Source: Candidatus Acidiferrales bacterium
GTDB lineage: Bacteria; Acidobacteriota; Terriglobia; Acidiferrales; UBA7541
NCBI GenBank assembly: GCA_030044295.1
Contig: JASHWB010000001.1
Span: 1-8,436, forward strand
DNA length: 8,436 nucleotides
Reading direction: 5' to 3'
Made by a program: the position numbers and the translations under genes
Shown: positions 1 to 6,276 of the stretch, one piece after another
Layout: every line of letters starts with the position of its first letter
How positions within the stretch are numbered: position 1 is the first letter of the stretch
Notes under the pieces: generated by a model
Seen by the model: only the letters and a program-made list of their open reading frames with translations
Told to the model about the DNA's origin: nothing
The model's database searches: none

Positions 1-747
1 CATTTCGCTGGCCAGTTCACGCGAGAGCGAAAGCGTCCGCCGATAGACAACGGTGAACTCCTGCCGAAACTGGTCGTACTTGCGCTCCAATTCCTCCGCA
101 GCAGTGTTTTCGATTTTGCCGTCTTGCACCATTTTAGGGATTTCCTCAATGGGCACCATCTGGCCATCAAGCACAGGGAATATCTCGGGCAGGGCGACAG
201 CACCCACCTGCATGCGGCCGAGCGCAAACTGTTCGCGGGCGATGCGGCGGGTAAAATCATCCATCAGTTCCTTTTCGCGGAGGGTGAAGCGCTCGACAAT
301 CCGTGCCTTTTGGCGCTGAAACGGCTCGCCTTCGAAAACTTGCGGAATGCGGCGCCGCAGGAAATCGATGCCGGAATCGACTTCCTTTTTGAAAGCGTTG
401 GCCTGTCCGCGAGGAAGGGTCAGCAGCCGCGGATAATCGGTGCTCTTGAAATTGTTGACGTAGCAGCGGTCGGGAGCGAGTTCCGTCTCGGGATGAAGCT
501 CCTCGATCATTCTGACGATCATGCCGCCCCGGCTGGTGCCGGAAAGTCCGCAGACGAAGAGATTGTAGCCGGAGGCGTTCAGCTCCACGCCCATGCGCAG
601 CGCGCGTAGAGCCCGTTGTTGGCCGAGATCGTGCGAGATCGGCTCGACCGACGCGGTCGTATCAAACGGAATGGAAGCGGGATCGCATCGCCACCGGAGC
701 TTTTCCGGTGGCAGGCTGCCGTTGAGTACATTCAGGTGTTTGGCCAT
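1..747 (-). CDS. Lon-like AAA ATPase/protease (AAA_32 type), N-terminal part, cut by window edge
   Basis: The minus strand reads open for 249 codons from an ATG at 747 to base 1, with no stop, so only the N-terminal part is present. The start (MAKHLNVLNG, then LPPEKLRWRCDP at residues 12-23 and PFDTT at 27-31) matches the opening of the Lon-related ATP-dependent proteases with an AAA_32-type region (Pfam PF13654), as does a GQQRALRAL segment followed by GYNLFVCG at 60-67. Family members are usually around 800 residues, with a C-terminal Lon Ser-Lys protease domain that would lie beyond the left edge and cannot be confirmed here. The P-loop-like segment at 67-75 reads GLSGTSRGG: it has Arg where a Walker A Lys would be, and Ser where the preceding Gly is usual. 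Residues 135-249 are rich in charged residues and probably form the helical insertion typical of this family. The gene starts 23 bp after the stop of the PerM-like gene, so the two are probably co-transcribed. No clear Shine-Dalgarno sequence precedes the ATG. Confidence 0.85.
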   Translation of the reverse strand, partial: MAKHLNVLNGSLPPEKLRWRCDPASIPFDTTASVEPISHDLGQQRALRALRMGVELNASGYNLFVCGLSGTSRGGMIVRMIEELHPETELAPDRCYVNNFKSTDYPRLLTLPRGQANAFKKEVDSGIDFLRRRIPQVFEGEPFQRQKARIVERFTLREKELMDDFTRRIAREQFALGRMQVGAVALPEIFPVLDGQMVPIEEIPKMVQDGKIENTAAEELERKYDQFRQEFTVVYRRTLSLSRELASEM

Positions 748-770
748 AAGCTGGGAAATTCCGAAAGGCG

Positions 771-1868
771 CTACTCTAGCACGGCGCCGGTGGGATTCGC
801 ACCGGGAGGAGGCGTCGTGTGTCCAGGGCGTCCACGGTGCGGCGAGTAGAGATCGAGCAGATCAGCGGCGAGGCCAACCACGATCGGGCCAAGGACGATT
901 CCCAGTGCTCCAAACAGGCTAATCCCTCCCAGCACGCCGATAAACACAAGCAACTCCCCGATTTGCGCGCGGCCACTGATGAACCAGGGCCGCAGAACGT
1001 AATCAACCAGCACGACCACGGACGCACAGACAAGCGCGAGCGCTATTCCCTTGCCAACGTGTCCACTCACTGCCAGCCCAATCGCCGCAGGAACCCAGAT
1101 CAACGCCGAACCAACAACCGGGATCAGGGAAAAAAATCCCATGATTACGCCCCAGAACAGGGAAGCGCGGATGCCGAAGGCGAGAAAGACCACACCGAGC
1201 AGAGTCCCGTGAGCGGCGGCGGCCAGGAACGTGGCAAAAACCGTCGCGAAGATGATGTCCCGCAGGTCCTCCAGAACGCGCTCGCGCTCGAAAGATTGCA
1301 GGGGCAGCAGGCGGCGGATCTCAGTAACGAAGCCGCTCCCGTCGCGAAACATGTAAAACATCGCGAACACGGTGATGAACAGATCGAACAGAAACTCTGC
1401 CGTGTTCCGGACGGCGGTACCGAGCCGCGCCGCAAGGAACTGGGCCGCGTCCGTAGCGTAGTGCCGCATCTCTGCGGTGACTTCGGCTGAACTGAGTTCG
1501 GGAAAGCGAGCCTGCAGATGAATCCAAATTCTATTGAGAAAAGGAACGTGCCCACCGTCGGGGGTCAAATGGAGCGAATGAATCGCCTGCGGGCCTTGCG
1601 CAAGGAAAACGACGAGTATCAGCACGGCTGGCGCGATCAAAATTGCCGTCACCCCAAAGGTGCTAGCCAGCGCCGCCGCGGAGGGCCGCATCCGCTGTGC
1701 CAGCCATTCGTACACGCGGTATGAAACCACGACCAGCACACCCGCCCACGCGAGAGCAACGAAAAACGGCTCGAAAATGCGGAACGCCAAATAGACGACT
1801 AGCGCGATCACGCCATAGGAGAGGATGGTTCCCATCCATCTCCGGCTCGCCAATTCAGGGTTGGTCAA
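771..1868 (-). CDS. AI-2E transporter family (PerM/YdiK-like) integral membrane protein
   Basis: This 365-residue protein has the length and pattern of the AI-2E family (PF01594). Hydrophobic segments lie at about 13-31, 35-50, 68-90, 157-175, 205-230, 236-265, 273-290 and 303-335. The family hallmarks are present: FSLIPVVGSALIWVPAA at 246-262, and the C-terminal block starting LRPWFISGR at 292 and continuing to LGPIVVGL near 333. The segment between the third and fourth helices (about 95-155) is polar, as in relatives. Members sit in the inner membrane and have been linked to export of AI-2 or ions and to permease activity; the substrate cannot be read from sequence. The start used is a TTG at 1868 preceded by AGAGG about six bases away. 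An ATG at codon 12 (base 1835), preceded by GGAG, is a credible alternative. The C-terminal tail (about 343-365) is Pro/Gly-rich. It probably leads the operon with the Lon-like gene. Confidence 0.92.
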   Translation of the reverse strand: MTNPELASRRWMGTILSYGVIALVVYLAFRIFEPFFVALAWAGVLVVVSYRVYEWLAQRMRPSAAALASTFGVTAILIAPAVLILVVFLAQGPQAIHSLHLTPDGGHVPFLNRIWIHLQARFPELSSAEVTAEMRHYATDAAQFLAARLGTAVRNTAEFLFDLFITVFAMFYMFRDGSGFVTEIRRLLPLQSFERERVLEDLRDIIFATVFATFLAAAAHGTLLGVVFLAFGIRASLFWGVIMGFFSLIPVVGSALIWVPAAIGLAVSGHVGKGIALALVCASVVVLVDYVLRPWFISGRAQIGELLVFIGVLGGISLFGALGIVLGPIVVGLAADLLDLYSPHRGRPGHTTPPPGANPTGAVLE

Positions 1869-1891
1869 GGAAGCCTCTTAGGAGGGAGCAC

Positions 1892-1907
1892 CCACTAGAG
1901 ATAGTGG
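1892..1907. repeat. Perfect 6-bp inverted repeat over the candidate -10 box
   Basis: CCACTA and TAGTGG form a perfect dyad around a 4-base centre (GAGA on the plus strand). It contains the candidate -10 hexamer of the leftward promoter. It could be an operator half-site or an RNA hairpin at the very start of the leader. Function is inferred only from position. Confidence 0.4.
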
Positions 1908-1926
1908 CAGCGCCGCGGTTTGTCAA
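1898..1926 (-). promoter_or_regulatory. Candidate sigma-70-type promoter of the PerM-Lon unit
   Basis: On the minus strand a perfect TTGACA (plus-strand bases 1921-1926) is followed after exactly 17 bases by TATCTC (1898-1903), a weaker -10 match (TAT plus 3 non-consensus bases). Transcription would start near 1891, giving a leader of about 23 nt before the TTG start at 1868. Position and spacing are what a vegetative promoter for the leftward unit should have. The weak -10 and the lack of experimental support keep confidence moderate. Confidence 0.45.
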
Positions 1927-1930
1927 CCGC
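1915..1930. repeat. Perfect 6-bp inverted repeat over the candidate -35 box
   Basis: GCGGTT and AACCGC form a perfect dyad around TGTC. The TTGACA -35 hexamer of the leftward promoter lies inside it. Its centre is 23 bp, about two helical turns, from the centre of the neighbouring dyad at 1892-1907. The two dyads have the same size (6-bp arms, 4-bp centre) but unrelated sequences. Confidence 0.4.
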
Positions 1931-2132
1931 AAGCCCGGTCTGCAATTTTACGCGCTTCCGATGGCCAAGCATCATAGGGTGAACTCTGTAATAAGCCTAA
2001 ATTCGGCTGCCCGCAGGATGTCTGGGCCGCATTTGAAGGCGTTGCCATCCGGTGATAGGCTGGCAGCAGCAGAGCGCGCGCTTGTTCCGGCGTCGAACGA
2101 TTCGCCGCGCCCGTACAGCAGTACCTTCCGCT
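1931..2132 (+). other. Leader/upstream region of the ACP-FAAL-PlsC gene
   Basis: Two hundred bases lie between the leftward promoter region and the ATG at 2133. A TGTAAT at 1987-1992 (five of six -10 consensus positions) is the best promoter element for the rightward gene, but no recognisable -35 box sits 16-18 bp upstream. No gene, strong hairpin or clear ribosome binding site is visible. Confidence 0.25.
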
Positions 2133-5087
2133 ATGAATGCAGCAGGGACACAAACCGGCCGCACGGAAGCGACCCAATCGCAGGCCATTGCTACCGTCCG
2201 CCAGCTTCTCGGCGAGCTTGGCGGCACGCGCGCGCTTGAGGAACTCGCTGCGCGGGGAACAAAGGCGCATCTCGAACGCGAGCTAGGTCTCGGAAGCCTG
2301 GAACGCGTCGAGCTGATGCTGCGCCTGAACGAAGCATGCGGCGTGCGGCTGCCAGAAAGCGTGATGGCGGAAGCAAACACGGTCGGAGACGTAATCGACG
2401 CAATTCGCCGCGAGCAATCGACTCGAAGCCAATGCGAACCATCTGTTCCGCGAACCGCGTCGAGAGAGAGAGCCGCAGCGACGCCAGCGGCGAAGGCAAC
2501 TGGCGCGACAGCCGAGGAACAAGCCGAACAAGATCCCGACTTCGAGCGCCGCGTCCGCGCCAGTGAGACGCTCACCGAAATCATCCGCCTGCGCGGCCTT
2601 GGCGAACCGGGCCGAGCGCACATTCATCTCTACGATGACCGCGAGCAAATTCACACGATCACGTTCGGCGAACTCTACGACCGCGCGCTGCGAATTGCCG
2701 GAGAATTGCGTCGCCGCGGAATGCAGCCCCGCGAAACAGTCGCCATCATGCTGCCTACTTGCGCCGAGTTCTATTACACGTTCGCTGGCATTGTGCTGGC
2801 GGGCGGCATTCCGGTGCCCATTTATCCGCCGTTTCGTGCGGACCGCATCGCGGAGTACGCCGCGCGTCAGGCCAACATCCTTTCGAACGCAGAATGCACC
2901 TATCTGATTACCTTTCGGCAGGCGGAAAGCCTCGCGAACTTATTGAGGCCCCGAGTGCCGTCGCTGCGCGAAGTGCTGAACGCGCACAGATTGGAGCGAG
3001 CCGCCCCGCCTTGGGAGGATTTGCCGCCCACTGAGCGGCGCGCCGCGAACGATCTGGCGCATCAGCCGTGTGCTGGCGACATCTGCTTTCTGCAATACAC
3101 GTCCGGCTCGACGGGCGCGCCGAAGGGCGTCACGCTGACGCACGGAAATCTGCTGGCGAATATCCGCTCGATGATTACCGGGGCCGAGGTGCGGTCAGGC
3201 GACTTTATGGTTAGCTGGCTGCCGCTGTACCACGATATGGGGCTCATCGGGGCCTGGATGGCGCCGCTGTATGTCGGCGTGCCAGTGGCGGTGATGTCAC
3301 CGCTTGCATTCTTGAGCCGACCGGCGCGCTGGCTACAGACAATCGATCATCATCGCGCCACGCTCAGTCCGGCGCCGAATTTCGCATACGAGCTTTGCGT
3401 GAAAAAGATCACGGATGCGGAACTCGCTGGCGCCGATTTGAGCTGCTGGCGCGCAGCTCTCAACGGAGCGGAGCCCGTGCGGCCCGAAACGCTGGAGAAG
3501 TTCGCGGCCCGATTTGCCGCGCATGGATTTCGCCGCGAGGCGCTGACGCCCGTGTACGGACTCGCCGAAGCGACTCTTGCGATTTCGATTCCTGAGAGTG
3601 GCAGGGGGCCCCGGGTGGACAGAATCGGTCGCAACAAGTTCGAATCCGAAGGACGCGCGATGCCAGCTGCAAGTGGCGAGCCCGTACTAGAATTCGTAGG
3701 AGCCGGAAGACCACTAAACGACGTGGACGTGCGGATCGTTGCGGATGACGGTAGCGACGCGCCCGAACGCGTCGAAGGGCAACTGTGGTTTCGTGGACCT
3801 GCTTCAACCAGTGGGTATTACCGCAACACGGAGGCGACGCAGCAGCTGATGCGCGGAGACGGTTGGCTCGATTCGGGCGATCTGGCGTACCGAGCCGACG
3901 GCGAACTATTCGTCACCGGGCGCGTGAAGGACGTCATCATTAAGGGCGGCCGAAAGCTCTACCCCCATGAGATCGAGGATGTTTCCGGACGCGTCGCCGG
4001 CGTGCGCACAGGTTGCGTAGCCGCATTCGGCGCGCCGGATGCGCGTAGCGGAACGGAACGCCTGGTAATTGCAGCCGAGGTGCGGCGCGGCGAAGCAGCG
4101 AACGCGAGCCGCATCACCGCTGAAATCACACGCGCCGTGAACGAAGCAATGGGTGTGCCACCCGACGTGGTCGAACTGCTGCCGCCACAATCAATTCCCA
4201 AAACTTCCAGTGGGAAGTTACGGCGCAGCGAGACGCGGCGTCTGTATCTCGAAGGCAAGCTCGGAAAAAGACTCGCTCCAGCCTGGGCGCAGATTGCGCG
4301 GCTGGCAGTCCTCTCAGCCGCACCCCGCGCTCTAGCGGGCGTCAGGCGTGCCGGGCGGCGAGTGATAGAAATTGCGTACGGCAGCTACGTGCTAGCGGCG
4401 GTCGGCTGCGGCATCGTCGTGTCTTGGGTAGCAGTGCTCCTAACGAATAACCAAAAGAGAGCGGCGGAGCGTTTGAGAAGTGCGTCGAGAGTCATGGTGC
4501 GGCTGGTGGGCATTCCGGTCAACGAGGTGGGCGGGGAAATTTTGTCACAGATGAACGGCCAGGACGGATGGATCTTCGCGCCAAATCACTCCAGCTACGT
4601 CGATATATTAATCATGCTCAGCCATTTGCCGGCAAACGCGCACTTCGTCGCTAAGGGAGAAACTCGGTCGATGCCGTTTGTCGGCACTATGCTGAGGCGC
4701 GCCGGCCATTTTGCATTTGATCGTAGCGATCCACAGGCCAGGATTCATCAGGCCGAGGAGTTGAATGCCGCGCTCAGGGCCGGCGAATCGGTGGTGATTT
4801 ACCCGGAGGGAACGTTCACACCAATGAGCGGTATCCGGCCATTTCAGCTCGGCGCGTTCAAAGCTGCCGTCGATACACAGCGGCCGATTTGTCCGGTTGC
4901 CGTCAGCGGCGCGCGGCAGATTTTGCGCGATAAGACCCTGCTTCCCCGGCCGGGACGAATTACGGTGACGTATGGGCCGCTGATTGTTCCGAATCGCAGC
5001 GCCGCCGACGACTGGCGCGAAATCGTCCGTCTACGCGATGAGACGCGCGAAATCATCGCGCGCGGCGCGGGCGAACCGCTCCTCTAG
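2133..5087 (+). CDS. ACP-fatty acyl-AMP ligase-PlsC acyltransferase fusion protein
   Basis: This 984-residue, three-part protein has these regions. Residues about 15-93 are an acyl carrier domain with phosphopantetheine-site context LGLGSLERVEL (Ser55), followed by an Ala/Glu-rich linker (94-135). Residues about 136-705 are an AMP-forming ligase with P-loop YTSGSTGAPKG (322-332), WLPLYHDMGLIG from 362, YGLAEAT (475-481), DSGD (580-583), and PKTSSGK with the catalytic Lys at 695. The PLYHDMG and NGAEPVRPETLE blocks point to FAALs, which make acyl-AMP and load ACPs, rather than CoA ligases. A membrane segment lies at about 747-772. A PlsC-type glycerolipid acyltransferase follows, with NHSSYVD (HX4D, His819/Asp824) and YPEGTF (890-895). 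The likely role is activation of free fatty acids and transfer to a lysophospholipid or other hydroxyl acceptor at the inner membrane. This parallels E. coli Aas, but with reversed domain order and a built-in ACP. The ATG at 2133 is preferred; an in-frame GTG at 2052 would add 27 Arg-rich residues unlike an ACP N-terminus. Neither start has a good ribosome site. The next gene is convergent, 49 bp away. Confidence 0.93.
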   Translation: MNAAGTQTGRTEATQSQAIATVRQLLGELGGTRALEELAARGTKAHLERELGLGSLERVELMLRLNEACGVRLPESVMAEANTVGDVIDAIRREQSTRSQCEPSVPRTASRERAAATPAAKATGATAEEQAEQDPDFERRVRASETLTEIIRLRGLGEPGRAHIHLYDDREQIHTITFGELYDRALRIAGELRRRGMQPRETVAIMLPTCAEFYYTFAGIVLAGGIPVPIYPPFRADRIAEYAARQANILSNAECTYLITFRQAESLANLLRPRVPSLREVLNAHRLERAAPPWEDLPPTERRAANDLAHQPCAGDICFLQYTSGSTGAPKGVTLTHGNLLANIRSMITGAEVRSGDFMVSWLPLYHDMGLIGAWMAPLYVGVPVAVMSPLAFLSRPARWLQTIDHHRATLSPAPNFAYELCVKKITDAELAGADLSCWRAALNGAEPVRPETLEKFAARFAAHGFRREALTPVYGLAEATLAISIPESGRGPRVDRIGRNKFESEGRAMPAASGEPVLEFVGAGRPLNDVDVRIVADDGSDAPERVEGQLWFRGPASTSGYYRNTEATQQLMRGDGWLDSGDLAYRADGELFVTGRVKDVIIKGGRKLYPHEIEDVSGRVAGVRTGCVAAFGAPDARSGTERLVIAAEVRRGEAANASRITAEITRAVNEAMGVPPDVVELLPPQSIPKTSSGKLRRSETRRLYLEGKLGKRLAPAWAQIARLAVLSAAPRALAGVRRAGRRVIEIAYGSYVLAAVGCGIVVSWVAVLLTNNQKRAAERLRSASRVMVRLVGIPVNEVGGEILSQMNGQDGWIFAPNHSSYVDILIMLSHLPANAHFVAKGETRSMPFVGTMLRRAGHFAFDRSDPQARIHQAEELNAALRAGESVVIYPEGTFTPMSGIRPFQLGAFKAAVDTQRPICPVAVSGARQILRDKTLLPRPGRITVTYGPLIVPNRSAADDWREIVRLRDETREIIARGAGEPLL

Positions 5088-5136
5088 CCGTGCGTCACCC
5101 AAACTTCCGGCTGGGCTGGCTGCTTTTTCCAGCAGC

Positions 5137-6276
5137 TTAAGCGAGGATTCCCCCAACCATCTCTTTGACGAATTCGGCGATGGCCGGCGCCGATGTTAGT
5201 CCCGGTGATTCGATACCCATCAGTTGCACCACCTGCGGAAATTCCGGGTCGCGCTGGATGATGAAGTCGGTAATCGCATTGGCCGAAGCCGAGCCGTCCC
5301 GCTCTCCCGGCGGGGGCGCTAGTTTCGGTCGTATGCCGCTATACGATTGCACCAGGTCCGCGACCGTCAGCTCTGGCAAAAGCTGCCTCGCTGCTTGGGC
5401 GAAGTCTTTCACCGGTTCGCGGTTGCGCTCGTAATCGTTTTTGTCGTCGATATAGTGCGCCGTAGGTCCCAACAGCACGTTACCCCACACAGTTTTTACC
5501 AGATGCACGCCCAGACTCATTCGAAGGTGGTGGGGAACCGGATAAACAAGGCCGCGCACCCAATCCTGACGCGCCCGCACGAGCTCGCAATACTCCCCGC
5601 GAACGGGATATATCCGGTGCTCGGCCATTTTGGAGCCGAGTAGGCCGGCGACCTCGTCGGCGAAAAGCCCCGCGCTATTCACCAGGCAGCGTGTCTCTAT
5701 TTCGCCTGCGGCGGTATGCACGCGCACACCATCCGGAACCGCTTCGATGCGATCAACCTTCGCATTCGTGACGATGTTCGCGCCGCTGTCCCCGGCTACC
5801 CGCGCGTAAGCTTTCACTAAGTCCTCAGCCGATAGAATTCCCGTGGAGGGAACCAGGAGCGCGTAAGTGGCCGCTACGTGTGGCTCGCGCTCGCGAATCT
5901 CGGGCTGACCAATCAGCCGCAGTCCTTCGACGCCGTTCGCCTGCCCGTTTCGCATCAGTCCTGCGAGGTCATTGGCCTCCTGGGTAGACGCCGCCACCAC
6001 GAGCTTCCCGCAGTTCCGGTGCGGGACGCCGTGCGCGGCGCAAAACTCGTACGTCAGCTCGTTTCCGCGGACGCACAGTTTGGCCTTGAGCGAATCAGGC
6101 GGATAATAAATGCCGGAATGAATCACGCCGCTATTGCGCGTGCTCGTGGCCATTCCAATTTTCGGCAGAGCTTCAAGGACGAAGATGTCGTCCCATCGTG
6201 CGGACAGTGCGCGGGCGATGGCGCAGCCGACCACGCCTCCGCCGACGATCACCACATTAGCTCGATCCACGATCAC
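5137..6276 (-). CDS. lhgO: L-2-hydroxyglutarate oxidase (LhgO/L2HGDH)-like FAD-dependent oxidoreductase
   Basis: This 379-residue protein belongs to the DAO superfamily (PF01266). The FAD dinucleotide-binding motif is VVIVGGGVVGCAIARAL at 8-24, with an acidic residue (Glu35) at the end of the second strand. The block STRNSGVIHSGIYYPP (45-60) and SLKAKLCVRG (62-71) closely resembles human L2HGDH and bacterial LhgO, which oxidise L-2-hydroxyglutarate to 2-oxoglutarate and pass electrons to FAD. NSAGLFADEVA (200-210) and the C-terminal GIESPGLTSAPAIAEFV (354-370) complete the FAD fold. The length fits the shorter bacterial members. The C-terminal third is less like the characterised enzymes, so the substrate could be another 2-hydroxyacid or glycerol-3-phosphate-like compound. 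Translation begins at a GTG at 6276 whose bases overlap the TGA of the VanZ-LamG gene (GTGA, 4 bp), implying translational coupling to it. No signal peptide is seen, so it is cytoplasmic or at the inner face of the membrane. Confidence 0.82.
   Translation of the reverse strand: MIVDRANVVIVGGGVVGCAIARALSARWDDIFVLEALPKIGMATSTRNSGVIHSGIYYPPDSLKAKLCVRGNELTYEFCAAHGVPHRNCGKLVVAASTQEANDLAGLMRNGQANGVEGLRLIGQPEIREREPHVAATYALLVPSTGILSAEDLVKAYARVAGDSGANIVTNAKVDRIEAVPDGVRVHTAAGEIETRCLVNSAGLFADEVAGLLGSKMAEHRIYPVRGEYCELVRARQDWVRGLVYPVPHHLRMSLGVHLVKTVWGNVLLGPTAHYIDDKNDYERNREPVKDFAQAARQLLPELTVADLVQSYSGIRPKLAPPPGERDGSASANAITDFIIQRDPEFPQVVQLMGIESPGLTSAPAIAEFVKEMVGGILA

Noticed and set aside
53..609. Plus-strand open frames at 53-319 and 124-609
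   Set aside because: They lie opposite the Lon-like coding sequence, whose minus-strand translation matches a known family motif by motif; the plus-strand products have no recognisable domain.
819..1490. A 223-codon plus-strand open frame, very rich in Gln, Asp, Arg and Glu
   Set aside because: It is the antisense shadow of the PerM-like membrane gene; the extreme polar composition is what the complement of hydrophobic codons gives.
2052..2132. GTG at 2052 as the start of the fusion gene
   Set aside because: The added 27 residues are Arg-rich and unlike an ACP N-terminus, and no ribosome binding site is seen; the ATG at 2133 begins close to the ACP domain. Not fully excluded.
2133..5087. 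Calling the fusion gene aas
   Set aside because: Aas has the acyltransferase first and no internal ACP; the domain order and FAAL-type ligase here differ, so the symbol would mislead.
5119..5136. Hairpin GCTGC/GCAGC between the convergent genes as a bidirectional terminator
   Set aside because: The stem is only 5 bp with an 8-base loop, and there is no U tract after it on either strand (the T run is inside the loop).
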